A stretch of DNA of 64,000 bases from Penelope pileata (lineage: Eukaryota; Chordata; Aves; Galliformes; Cracidae): contig WBMW01005516.1 of NCBI GenBank assembly GCA_013396635.1, forward strand, positions 187,561 through 251,560. Direction: 5' to 3'. The notes under the pieces are model-generated. The model saw only the letters and a program-made list of their open reading frames with translations, searched no databases and was not told the origin of the DNA. The position numbers were made by a program, and so were the translations under genes. Below, one piece after another: positions 49,896 to 62,090 of this stretch. Every line of letters begins with the position of its first letter. The stretch's first letter is position 1.

Positions 49896-52648
49896 GCTGA
49901 CTCTACTACAGGACAGTGGAGAGTACTTGCTGGTTTTTTCATTTTCTTCTGTGCCTACGACATGTTGATGTTGAAAGCACCACGTCCTGGCAAGCCCAGC
50001 TTTGTTAGAATCCCATTAAACTGAACTTCCTGTTTGATTGTTCATTATACAATAGCATCAAGGAACCACCCAAGACCTCACATTGAAGAAACATTTTGCA
50101 ATAGCACCAAGTAGATTACAATTTAAGTGGGTAGCTCAGACGTGGAATACAGAAAGTGCTAAAAAATATACTTGGAGATGAAGAAATAATTTGAAAAAAA
50201 TTGTGTCCCTTAAAAGCAGCTGTGTCTATTTTGATCCTTTGCAAATCATGATTGTCACAATTCTTAGTGATGATCGCTATCATCTCTACATAGATCTCAT
50301 TTTTGGCATTCACATAGCATCTTGGCTGGTGCTTCTGAGCATTATTACAATAGAAATTGCATACAAAGTGCTGCACTTTATGTAAAATTGTAGCAATAAA
50401 TCATAAAAAGTACTTTTTAATAAGTAATTAAAATCATGAGATTTAGATGTGGAGGCTTCTCTGAGTTTACAACGTCAGGTGTGTGCTTGAAGGTTATGCA
50501 GAACAGAAATTTTAAGGAAAAGCCTTTCTTGTAAAATTTCTGTACATCTTGCTTTACATTAGATTTGAAAGCAGAATGCAGCTATTTAGTTTGTTTTCTG
50601 CTTTCAATGGCTTTATATTTTTAAAGAATTTATCACTTTCTTGCCAAGCATAAGAAACAACTCTAAAAGTCTCAAAAAAGCCCCACCTAAAAATAGTGTC
50701 AGAAATAATATCAACTAAGTGAATATCTATAAACTATCAAGCCAGTTATTCTGTATTTTTGAAATGGTAGGAGAATCAGGTTCTCAAATAATGTATCTTG
50801 ACACAAATGTTGTTTGGTTTGTAGAACTATGCCAGATTTCACCCACTCTTGAACCATTCTTAAGTTTTCAAAAACCTGATGAACTGAGAAGGGTCTAAGT
50901 GAGTATTGTGATTACCTGATATGAAGGCTTAAAAAGACTTAAGCAGGATGGTGTAGTTGTTTCTTCATACTAATCAATAAAAAATTGGTGATCAATTATC
51001 TCCTGTCATTTTAATGTAATTGGCAGTGCCGTGGCTCACAAAAAATGACATGTGACAGCTATCATGTTGACTTGCTGAGGCAGTTACATGAGAAGGAACA
51101 AGAAAGTATTAGCATAACATTTCTGATATGTATTTGACTGGAAATTTACAGCTGAAATATGTGGGTCATAGCTCACAGTCACTTAATTTCATAATGTTTT
51201 ACATTTCCCTAAGATGTTTGGAAGTTATATGCATTCCTCAAATCAGTCTTTTTAATATATTTGACAGTCTCAAAGCTGCTATGGATGGAGCAACATTTAA
51301 CATGTGCAATGTGAAATTGCATATTCATAATACAAAATCCGAAATATTATAATTTCAGTTTATTCATGTCTGTGAGAACATGGCAGGTGAAAGATGGATA
51401 GACAAGGTTAAGTTATGTTCTTGTAGATTTGCTGTGATGTGTAAGATAAAAGAGACCCATTAAATTATATATCTTATTTATGGAACAGCAGAAGTAGCCC
51501 CTATGGATTGTCAAATACCATATGAAATATCACCAAGCATAGTAATGTGTTCTTCCTAATAGTTCCATTGTTTATTTGGGACCAAGCAGTAAAACAGAAA
51601 CCCAAAAAATATTTAATCTCTTCATATTTTGAAGCAATATTCAGTTTTGTTTTTCTTTGCTTCTTGGTTGGTTTTTACTGTGTGTGTTTTTTTTTTCCTT
51701 TTTTTTTTTAATGATTAAATTAATGCATTTTATCCATGATTCAAATAATTTTGAAGTTACTATATACAAAACACATTATTGTCAGCCTGCCAGTTCAGAC
51801 TATGAATTATGTTAACAGAATTATGTTAACAGAACGTTTTTATATTTTTTATCCCTTTAATGAAACAAAATAGTTAAACTCTGTCTTCTGTTGAAAAGCA
51901 TTTCATAGCATAAAAGTGCAGTACAACACAGCTAACAATATTAAATACTCTTTAGTTTCAAGAGATCATCAATTCTACCACTCAGAATTTGCCTCTTAGA
52001 AATACGTCTATTTGGGCAGTATGACAAGGTCTGCACTGCTTATGTCATCAGCAAGTGCAAAAGGAAACTATGATTTCCAAAATTATTCATCCAACATATT
52101 TAATTAGAAAGAAAAACTGAGACTAGTAGGGCTCATCAGAAAAATAACTTGTTCACAACATAAAGCATATATGGCAAATGCTTAATGAAGAGAAATGTTC
52201 ATTTTTATTGGCTTTCTTTTGTTGACTTTGGCTTATTTCAATTTTTATTTAAAAATGTATTTTAATATTAGAAATGACCAAAACATTTTTTGCAATGTCT
52301 TAAAGGATCAAGAATCTGAGTCTAATTATTCATAGGTTAAGAAGAAAAGGCCATAAGGGATTAGAGTTTATACAGAAAACTGTGCAGTTATTTCATAATC
52401 ATCTATCTGCAGGAGAAAACACAATCCCAGCAATTGTAATTGCGCTACACATGTCCTGCAGTCATCAATATTAAAGGAGTGGCCTCCTATTAGCTAAATC
52501 CACACCGACTCAAGAAACATGTTTCTCTCATAATAATAATATACATATAATGCTCTATCTCCTCTGACAAAGACAGAACCCTAGACTCATGTTTGTACTG
52601 CTAAAATAATTCTGACATTTTTATGCATTATTAGATGCTTTCAAACAT
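49896..52648. other. Unique AT-rich DNA, no gene recognised
   Basis: No gene or transposon was recognised. A tandem duplication of about 15 bases (AATTATGTTAACAG) lies at 51805-51834, and T tracts at 51688-51710. Confidence 0.5.
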
Positions 52649-52863
52649 AATCATAGGATTGTGGAATGGCTTGGGTTGGAAGGGACCTCTAGGATCATCA
52701 AGTTCCAACCCCCCTGCTGCAAGCGGGGCTGCCAACTGCTAGACCAACTACTAGATCATGTTGCCTAGGGCCCTATCAAACCTGGCCTCAAACATCTCCA
52801 GGGATGTGACATCCGCAACCTCTCTGAGCAGCCTGTTCCAGCACCTCACCACTCTCTCAGTGA
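52649..52863 (-). repeat. CR1 3' end
   Basis: The plus strand begins AATCATAGGATTGTGGAATG, continues through TCATCAAGTTCCAACCCCCC and CAACCTCTCTGAGCAGCCTG, and ends after CACTCTCTCAGTGACATAAA. About 215 bases remain. The CATCAAGTTCCAACCCCCCT block is shared with the host CR1 at 24629. Confidence 0.92.
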
Positions 52864-53884
52864 CATAAAAGTTGAAGTTTTACTACTTGTCTCCTGATTT
52901 TCTAATTCCTTTTGGAATTCTGGTGAAAAATCAGACAACAAAGCCGATGTATTACAAAATATTGGACTTGCCCATATTAAATATTTATATTTTATGGACT
53001 TATATAGTTTTACAAGAGCATAGATTTTTATTCTTTTGTTTCCAAGTAATAAGAGGTCAAAATACTTTTGCCAAATCAGTCTACCAACTCACTTCTCGCT
53101 TAGAAACGCATATTAGGAATGTGTGAGCTTGAGGGATGGATGATTCTACACACTGAGTATGTAAAAACTGAGTAAAAACTTGCCAATGTGTTTAGGGATT
53201 ATCTGGTCTTCAAATATTTTTGTATTAATGTACATTAATATTTTATCATATCACAGCAATAATGATTTACTGGTTCCAATGGCATTCACTTTTGTTGCTT
53301 TGTGGAGATTTTATTAGCGGTCAGTGTTCAGTGATTTAGCTCAGTTTGTTAGTGTTCAGTGCTTCAAAAATATCAGTCATATTTGTGAGTCTAAGTATTT
53401 GAGTTGTTGTGTTACAGAGCAAATGAAAGAAATTGCTCTCATGTTAACACAATGTACAGTGTGAGATAACAGACCAAACCAAGAACATATGTTCTAATTC
53501 TAATCTTACAAGTTACTTCATCCTCTGAAATCACTGTTAATGATGTAGTACATTTTTATGCCCCTTCTACAGGTAATAGTGAAAATTAAAGTTACATAAA
53601 TGCATAATGTGTTGTTTTGCCACTCCCACGATTGCAAATGTTGGCTATTAAATTCAGGTGGCCAAACTTACAATTCATTCATGGATGGCTGATCAAACTA
53701 ATTTATATCAGTTGATTGGAAACATTTTTCAAGAGCAAGAGTTTCCTTTTCTCCCATCAAAAATTATTGCCTGCCAAATTGATCTGTCAGATACACACAG
53801 ATGTCTATAGTAGAATACCTAGTTTGAACTCTAATTTAATGTTAGGTTTTCAAAATACTTTTCCTTATAGAAGAGCTGGCAATA
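52864..53884. other. Unique AT-rich DNA between CR1 elements
   Basis: No recognised feature. A plus-strand frame of 84 codons (52872-53126) starts at the CR1 edge and has no family resemblance. Confidence 0.5.
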
Positions 53885-54517
53885 CGAGCTTGCAGCCCAG
53901 AAGGCCAACCAGATCCTGGGCTGCATCAAGAGAAGAGTGGCCAGCAGGTCGAGGGAGGTGATTCTGCCCCTCTACTCTGTTCTCAGGAGACCTCACCTGG
54001 AGTATTGTGTCCAGTTCTGGGGCCCCAGCACAAGAAGGATGTGGAGCTGTTGGAGAAGGTCCAGAGGAGGGCCATGATGATGATCAGAGGGCTGGAACAC
54101 CACCCCTACAAGGACAGGCTGAGAGAGTTGGGGTTGCTCAGCCTGGAGAAGAGAAGGCTGTTGGGGGACCTTATAACAGTCTTCCAGCACCTGAAGGGGC
54201 CTACAGGAAAGCTGGGGAAGGACTTTTTAGAAGGGCAGGTAATGATAGGACAAGGGGTAAGGGCTATAAACTGGAAGTGGGTAGATATAGACTAGATATA
54301 ATAAAGAAATTCTTCACTGTGAGTGAGGTAAGATGCTGGAACAGGTTGTCCAGAGAAGTTGTGGATGCCCCCTCCCTGGAAGTGTTCAAGGCCAGGCTGG
54401 ATGGGGATTTGTACAACCTGGTCTAGTGGGAGGTGTCCTTGCCCATAGCATGGAGATTGGAAAAAGATGATCTCTAAGGTCCCTTCCAACTCAAACTGTT
54501 CTATGATTCTATGATTA
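53885..54517 (+). mobile_element. CR1 3' portion with frameshifted ORF2
   Basis: It opens with GCAGCCCAGAAGGCCAACCA (the AAQKAN block) and ends CTATGATTCTATGATTATG. The ORF2 C-terminus is split over frames: one holds VLGPQHKKDVELLEKVQRRA and the RLRELGLLSLEKRRLLGDL block (54005-54200), and another carries RKAGEGLFRRAGNDRTRGK through VVDAPSLEVFKARLDGDL to the stop at 54424-54426. At least two frameshifts are needed to read it through, so it is dead. About 630 bases are retained. Confidence 0.94.
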
Positions 54518-54870
54518 TGTTTAATCCCTTTCCATCAGTTTCAATCTGTACATCTCAGAAATTTAATGCAAAAATTATGATTCTTGAGTTCTGACTAGCA
54601 CGCCCTGGTTTTAGGCTGTGCTCTCATGGTATGCTTTAGCCTTAACTTCATTGTCAGGTGTAATGATGAGTTTCCAACTGCAGTCACATGATTTTATATT
54701 GTCTTTTTTTTTTTTTCCTGTTAGATTTAGGCTTGATTCTATTGTGCTATTTCACTGTTTTTTATGTGTGATACCTGTACAACCTCTACACTTTGACCCA
54801 GGTTTCTGGCGAAGATACTTTTAATTTCCCTGTTCTTTATCTTTGAGATTTTCCTGTGACTTTTTTTTTT

Positions 54871-54924
54871 GAGTGTGTGTGCGTGTGTGTGTTCATGTGT
54901 GTGTGTGTGTGTGTGTTCGTGTGC
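54871..54924 (+). repeat. (GT)n microsatellite, interrupted
   Basis: GT repeats with GC, TTC and TTCGT interruptions, preceded by a 10-T run. Likely length-variable between individuals. Confidence 0.92.
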
Positions 54925-55649
54925 TCTTTGAATGAATGATATACTGAAGGGAGAGTATAGACAGGTAAGTAACTCCTTCACGTTACCGATCAAGCTGTTC
55001 CCTAGTGAGGGAAAAAAAAATGAAATAAAAATTATACTAATATTTCCAAACATTATTTTACTGTATTTCTTGTGTTTTTTTTTTGTTTTCTGCCTAACAT
55101 ATATAAATCCTTTAAGTATTCTCTGGATTCATAAAAACAAGCAAGTAAGCAGAACAACAACAACAAAAAACATTCAAATGGATATTTATATAAAATCTTT
55201 AGCTATCTGGAGACAGAAGAATCTCACCAGAAGAAAAGACAAATTCAGTTTGTTTACCTGCACTATCTCCGCATGCAAACATATGTAAATCTTTTCCATC
55301 TGCAATTTTATATGTCACTATATAATGCTGGCATAATGAATAGAGAAATAAAGTAGCAGGTTCACATGAGTGATTGTTGAATTACAGTCTTGAAACTATT
55401 GTATGCAAGATCTACAATAAAAATTGTGGTGTCATAAACCTCATACAAAAACATCTACTGATTGTTAGAGGCATTGCTTGAGAAAACTGCTTGTTTTTCT
55501 AACCTAATTGGAAGGAAGGTAAACACCGTGGTGAACCACTGAAACCTTCAAGGCAAAAACACTCAACAGAAAATTTTGACTGAAACTTTCAAAGGCAGTT
55601 CTGTTCATATAGTGGGGTATTCCCAATGAAGTAATCATATGCTTTGGGG

Positions 55650-55669
55650 AAAAAAAAAAAAAAAAAAAA
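55650..55669 (+). repeat. Poly-A tract of 20
   Basis: The longest pure A run in the window. It is followed by GGACAAGAAGAAGAGAACTG and a 12-base near-repeat. No retrotransposed gene body was recognised beside it. Confidence 0.9.
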
Positions 55670-57545
55670 GGACAAGAAGAAGAGAACTGAAAGAGAACTG
55701 AAAAGCTATCTTTCTCCCTCCTCTGTATTTAAAGACTTCCAATAATATTTCTGTTTTGCCACTACTTGAAATTTCATTACATACATGGCTTCTGCTGGCA
55801 AGTTGGAATGAAACTCTGAGACACCAGAAGGGAAGCAAACCTTCTTTAGTGTCTGAAACCTAGTTCCAAGTGCCTGAGCAAACACCCCATTGTACACACA
55901 GAGTCCCTGGTGAGAAACCCGGCACCAAGACAGAGTCCTTACCACTGCAAGGTTTTATGGGGAAATTTACGATCCTGTCATTCTCTCAGTTGAAAGGTTT
56001 TGTGTTTTTGGCCTAACACTGTGAGTTTAATGTCTGAAGTTTTGGATGGAAAGTGATTTTTTTTCATTTTGCTTAAGCCTTTATGTGGCTGAATTATATT
56101 TCAGTAATCCCCAGTATCCGTAGTTACAGTACTTTCCCACTGACAGAGCAACACTTTCTGATACAATTTCCCCATAATGCAGCCAGCAAGCTTGTCTTAA
56201 CTCCAGTTTGTTTCTCCAGTTAAAGCCAATTATACTTATGCAGCACCAGGCTTTCCATTTCCTCCTTTTCTTGAGGTGCACAGTTGCCAAGAAGATCTGT
56301 ATCTGCCAGGAAAAAAAAAATCCTGAAAGTTGGAGCCAATTAACAAAACAAATAAATTGTAACTTAATGAGCACCCAGCAGACAAAACCTGGTCTTACTC
56401 AAGAAAAAGGTGTTGTAGGAGTAAATAAAGGGCATAACTTAGCCACTGGCAGAAAGGCAGGGCATATTGTTTTACCAAGGAATGCATTTCTGCTTTATTT
56501 TACTGAGTAAGACCATGCACTTTCTCCCCTTCAGCCCCTGCCCACAGTGTCTAATTAATTCACATCAATTTTGAAAGAATACATGATTAGCTGTCCTAAG
56601 GCTAAGCAGCAGCATATTGAGTCACATGCTAGAAGGCCTAGTTTGGGCACTGGCTCAGGATGGCAGGAGCCATGCCAACACAAGAAGCTAAATTGGTTGC
56701 AGGGCAGGGGGTGGGGGGCTTGCCAACTAACTGCCTTGTCTCGTGGCACCATCTGCCAATTTGTAGACTGATCTTGGCATCGGATCAGAGAGAGCCACTT
56801 ATCCACTTGTACAGCTATAGGCCACAAGAGTGAAAGGAGAAACATTTGAAAATGAGGATGTTGACAAAAAAGTGCATTTCATCTAGCACAATGTCTGTCA
56901 GGTTGAGGTCTACAAGGCTTTTTCATCAGATAAGAATCTTTCTTAAGAAAAAAAAGAAATCAATCTATAATGATCATATCTTTACTTCTCAGATTGCAAA
57001 GAAACTATGGTTAATGCTCCCAGATCTTACAGATGTAAAGAGTTACCTATTTCATATGTATAATTGTACATACAATACTAAAACCCCTTGAATCTTCTAC
57101 CTTGTGAAGTAGTTTTGAAACTCTAAAATATGAATTCTCTGGTGATACGAACTAGTTTGGGTGAACAAAAATGTCAGATAAGTAGAAATGCATTCTTAAA
57201 AAAATGTAAATTAATTTCAGAGCTACTTCAGAGTTAACCTGGATAGGAACTAGACAGTTCATGAAGTACACACTTTTCTTTGAAACCCTTCCTTCTTTTA
57301 GCATCTATCTCAGCTCAGCATTATGTCAACAGAGTACTGTCAGCTTGCACATCATCAGTAATCTTTCATCCTTTGTTCTTTAGCTAGAAAAATGAACTGA
57401 AGATTCTTACATGTCCATTTATGTTCAACGAATCATATTTCAGATTCAATTCAACCCCATAGCAGTGAGAACTATAAATATTGACTTTAAATTCAAGATC
57501 ATCTACTACTAAGGAGAAGAAACACGCAAAGATATCTGATTAGTA

Positions 57546-58110
57546 CAGAGGTTGCTCCCGAAGAAATGCCTCCTATTTATTTCCATGGAAAATTACAATA
57601 GATGCAATGAGCACAATAACATTATTTGATAGAGCAAATTCTCAGCTACAAAACACTGTTTTTCAACAGTCACCACATTAGCCAATTTATGCAGATGAGC
57701 TGATCAAGATGCTCTTCATTGTGTGATGTGACAGCTGTGCATGGCTATCTGGAATGTGGTATGTCTTTCACATCACTGTCAGCACTGCTGAAGTGCACCA
57801 CCCACCACCTTACTGTGCTCACACCCACTATTTGGTCTCCACAAACATTCAGCAAACATCGATGAATGTCAATGGATGCCATGTTTTCCACATGGAGGAA
57901 TTCAGTGACACACCTTTGCTTCATCTGCACTTCCATGTGAGATGCTATTGTGTCAGACTGCCCCTCTGCTGCCATCTGATACATGACAATAAAATATAGT
58001 GTAATATTGCCAGGAAGGTTCAACCTCTACTGCCATACCATCAACATCCACCTCTGATGTTACGGGCCAACATAATAAAACAGGAGGCATTACTTTCGGA
58101 TCAGCCCTCC
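57546..58110 (-). mobile_element. Galluhop-type mariner, internally deleted copy
   Basis: The element is flanked by TA on both sides (57544-57545 and 58111-58112), the mariner target site. The terminal inverted repeats read CAGAGGTTGCTCCCGAAGAA at the left and, reversed, GGAGGGCTGATCCGAAAGTA at the right. Total length is 565 bases against about 1.2 kb for an intact element of this family. The break is near 57682, where the left end (CACCACATTAGCC) joins directly to sequence that in the copy at 62091 lies about 300 bases further in. Both ends survive, so it looks like a non-autonomous deletion derivative. Confidence 0.92.
57745..57936 (-). pseudogene. Mariner transposase N-terminus, truncated
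   Basis: Starting at the internal Met (57936), the frame reads the N-terminal helix-turn-helix region of a mariner transposase: MEVQMKQRCVTEFLHVENM, then IDIHRCLLNVCGDQIVGVST and VRWWVVHFSSADSDVKD. About 64 codons are open in total. In an intact protein this domain binds the terminal inverted repeats and pairs transposon ends. A longer frame starting at 58023 adds 29 residues from the element's 5' leader and is not the natural start. The catalytic DDD/D domain is removed by the internal deletion. Confidence 0.85.
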
Positions 58111-58774
58111 TACATGATAATGTTACTGCGAAAGCACATGTAAATACAATGGAAATTATTATCTAAATACTTTGGAAACTTGAGGTTCTACTGTCTGCTG
58201 ATCCACAATTAACTTGAGTCATATTTTGTGTATGCTCTGTTATAAGTAGATGTCATGTATATTATTTATTAATTAGGAACATTTTTTCTGCATTTTGCAC
58301 TTGTTTCACCTGTACACATTTACTATGTTGGCTAGAGCTCGTAGGCATCCGTAGTGTCCTAGGAGAATTAAGAATTTCTTTCCAAAGTGTTATGTTAGTT
58401 CTATTAAATAATTTTTAAAATACATTCAAAAATTGTATAGATCAGGGTGGGAAAAGGAATGAAGCTTCCTGAATATTAAATGATAAGGATTAATATTTAA
58501 TGTAGTAAAAGATACATCTTGGTTTATGTTGTTGCATACAAGAAAATGGGTGATGTTAATCTGTACTGAGTTGCCTAAAGAATAGTCCGATTGGTGAAAA
58601 ATACAACAATATAATGCAGTGAAATATTGTAAGTCATGTCTATTATGTATTGGAGATCTTGTTGCTAAATTTGGTAGAACAAACAGAATTATTTATTTAT
58701 TTATTTATTTATTTGGATTTACAAAAAAAGCTGTAGGGCCAAAAGAAATATCTTTGAGTTTGATTAGAAGTGTT
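58111..58774. other. Unique AT-rich spacer with ATTT repeat
   Basis: No gene. Contains the (ATTT)n repeat listed next. Confidence 0.5.
58688..58714 (+). repeat. (ATTT)n microsatellite
   Basis: Nearly seven uninterrupted ATTT units. Confidence 0.95.
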
Positions 58775-58822
58775 GATCATTCAAGTGATGATCTCTAGAG
58801 GTCCCTTCCCACCCCTACAAGT
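58775..58822 (+). repeat. CR1 3' UTR remnant, decayed
   Basis: TGATGATCTCTAGAGGTCCC followed by TTCCCACCCCTACAAGTGA matches the last UTR block of CR1. The ATTCTATG-like tail has been lost or mutated. It is very short, so the call rests on about 40 bases. Confidence 0.65.
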
Positions 58823-61800
58823 GACAGAACCAAAACAATAACAAAATATAGATCATTTATTTTAGAGGACATGAGAATGTTATTTAGTTAAAAATTCTTA
58901 CAAGTGATGAGATCTTTTTGTTTTGTGATTATTTTGGCAGCGTTCAGCTAGGAAAATCTTATTGTCAAAATTTTATCTCAGCATTCAAACCACATGAAAC
59001 CAAAATTGACAGAATAAATGGAAAACCAGGTAGAAAACAGAAATGTGAAAACAAACAGGTTACGGTATAACAAAGGTGTGAATATGAACCAAGAAGACCA
59101 GAAGAAACTTGGTATATAAGCAGCTGCAAAGCACCCTTCACACAGTTCTTCTGCGCCTACCGTTTGCAGCACATATGGTCCTTTAGCAGAGGGTCTCAGA
59201 ACAGCGGGTTAGTTTACATACCATATGTATGCAATTGGTAGGCACAACGGGGTTGCGTTAGGTTATTGCATCTGCCCTAATTTGGAATTCCCTTGTATTT
59301 CTAGGTTTATGTCGGACAGTAATGTTATTTTAACAGCTTTTGTGTTAAATTTCACATGTTTTTTTAAACAACATTATAGCTTCCTTTATTTTCTTTTTAT
59401 TAATTTTGACTTTGTAATGGTGCCTCTGGAGACTTAAAATTGAAACACATTGTAGAATGATAGCTGTTAGAAGTTCCATACTCCCATGAATGATTATAAG
59501 CTGAAAACTGTGGTGTGTGACTGCTGTATCTTTTTAACTGAGCATTTTGTGTTTTGCATTTCCAATATTTTCAGAATGTGTGCTACCTGTGGACTAATTA
59601 CAAAAGAATTCTTGGAAATACTTTTCTTTTCCTAATTCTCTGTCAGAAATGGTTTGCCTATGAGAATTTGGTGATATGAAAACAAGCAGTTTTGGTTGTA
59701 TAGTCATTTATTATACCTATTTTGGGCATGGGTATTGAAACACTTGGATATCATATGCTAGTTGGATATGACATAGTCCATGCAAACAATTTGGATATTT
59801 TACAATAACATTGAAAATTCATCTTCCAACAGTACTTTCAACCGCTACCTAAAATATTAATGGCAAATGTTCTTATGTTACACTTGAGAAAAACAGACAA
59901 CATTAAAACGCATTTTTACAAAATATTTATAGCATTGTGAAGGAATTTGCACTATTTTTATTATTTTATAATTCATGTAAATAAAATTCAATGATCTCAA
60001 AAAAAAGACTTTAATGATCGCCAAGATATATTCGAGTTTTCTGCTATTACTATCTCTGTTGCTTCACAAAATTTTACTTTTACGCACAGTATATTATCCA
60101 CCACCACATACAGGAGACAGCCAGTGCTCTAATATGTAGATTGTAAAGTGAAGTCTACATCAGACAATAACTTATAGCAGTTACTGGAACAGTTTAAACA
60201 TTGGTTTACCTCTAACTTCCTAGTGCCAGGATTAATAGTGTCTGGCAATTGCATCAATATGGTGAAAGCAACAGGAGATAGAAAACAAATTCATCTCTTC
60301 AAACATAGCTTAAAATCTTTTGTAAATGCCTTTAATGACAGACAAACAGAGGACGAATTGTTATCCTTACAATGAAAAGCTGCGGTTATTCACCTTCCTT
60401 GCAAAGAAAGTGAACTCCTGCAAAGTTTAATGCAGGTCAGTAATTTAGTTTAGTTTTAAAAAAGAAAAGTGGAAATAATCAGACAGTGAAATTCCATACT
60501 TTGTGATGACAGGCTAGAAAGCTACTGGAGATGGAAAATAAAGTGCAGGTAAAAAACACTCGAGTACATACAATGGCATATGTGAATATAAAAAAGCACT
60601 GGGAATTTGCTGCTAATCAGGTCATCTGTTCTTCTGATATTGCAATCTTTGGAAAGGAGCCTTTTCCGCATGGCATAGTTTTTCACATTCATACCTGGAG
60701 GAAACCAGGCAGGAGGTTGATTATTTAAATTATAACTACACATAAAATTTATATAACGATCACTGATGTACCTAGATATTTTATACTAATCTAGACACTA
60801 CAAAAACTTACATCAAAGGGTATTGTTACAGACTTACACAGTGGTCCTGTAGAATATTAGATGCACCAAAGTTAAAATATATTTCTGAAGGTCTACAATT
60901 TTTGCATCTTATTTCATTTACAAGAATCAGCCCTAAAACTGACCAGCAGGAAAGGACCAAGTCACTTATGATTTTGTCAGCTTAAGACATTTAAAGCTGA
61001 AACTGCTCTGGAACAGATGATCCTTTCCATAGTAAAACAAACAACGAAGACGAAGGCAATAAAATGCTCAGCTACCCACTTGGTAGTAAAAGGAAAATAT
61101 GCTAAACTTATCAAATTGAGCTGGCTCTTTAAGTCCCTGCCAAGCACTGCAACTCTGACAATTAGTCTCCCTATACAGAGCACTCTCTTGGTGACTTGTC
61201 AAATTCTATCTTGCTTATTAGTGACCTTAATTTACTGCAAAAGTATGGAAATCCTTAAGATATTATAACAAGCTTGACTGTGAAAGTATGGGCCTCAAGA
61301 ATTATTGCTACTAGAAAATAGTCCAGAATAGTGGAATAATAGACTCCATAATAGATTCTTCAAAACTGTATGAAGTCTTCACTACCAGAATCATTGAAAA
61401 ATAGTGATATTCACTTCAGGTTATCATTTCTGTCTTTCTTTTTAATAAATTTTCTCTCATGCTACCCAAAGAAAGCAAAGTGAATTTGGCTCACAAGAGC
61501 ATATTGATTGCGAGTAGTTTCATGATGAAGAAATTTCATGACAGATTATTGATCTAGGAATTCTTTAGAATCCTTTCATGATTTCTCTAGGATTCTTTAA
61601 AAAAATAGCTTTTCTCTGCAGAATTTGAAGAAATTGATAACCTTGCAAATATATTCTGAATAAAAGGCTATGGAATAATATAGTTTATGGGGCAGACCAG
61701 ATAGGAAATCACTGAAACATAGTTTCTCAGTGTCAGATATCTTATCTGCATGACTATATCCCTAAATAAGCTATGCGTACCAGAAAAGGTTTGCATTCAC

Positions 61801-62088
61801 TTTTAGGTATGTACTGTTATTGAAAATAGTCATCTGTGGATGGCATATGAAGACTGCTGTTTAGATTCATGACTATTCATTTATTCTTGCAGATAAAGAT
61901 ATCTTCCATTAAATTTACAGTGCAAATATTGAGAAAAAAAAGTTCATAAATGACAACATTGTTATTTCATGACTGCCAAGTTAGTAGAAGAATCTAGTTA
62001 ACATATATATCTCGAGCAGTAGAGAGTGGTGGGAAGGCTAATCAGTGGGAATTCCAAGACTCAGCAAAAGGGCTTACTATCAAATAGA
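58823..62088. other. Unique AT-rich DNA, no gene recognised
   Basis: No gene or mobile element was seen. Around 59140-59290 the composition is more balanced, without a recognisable repeat. Confidence 0.5.
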
Positions 62089-62090
62089 TA

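Larger units (their letters stand above)
54518..57543. other. Unique AT-rich DNA, no gene recognised
   Basis: No transposon was recognised. It contains a GT microsatellite, a 20-A tract and a short G-rich stretch near 56700-56720. Frames of 96-118 codons (54932-55288, 56081-56374, 56208-56510, 56555-56845) overlap one another on both strands and resemble nothing known. Confidence 0.5.

Noticed and set aside
55650..55669. A20 tract as the tail of a processed pseudogene or retrocopy
   Set aside because: No coding remnant or target duplication was found upstream.
56640..56840. GC-richer segment with GGGGGTGGGGGG near 56708, considered as a promoter or G-quadruplex
   Set aside because: One short G cluster only, with no CpG island or promoter elements around it.
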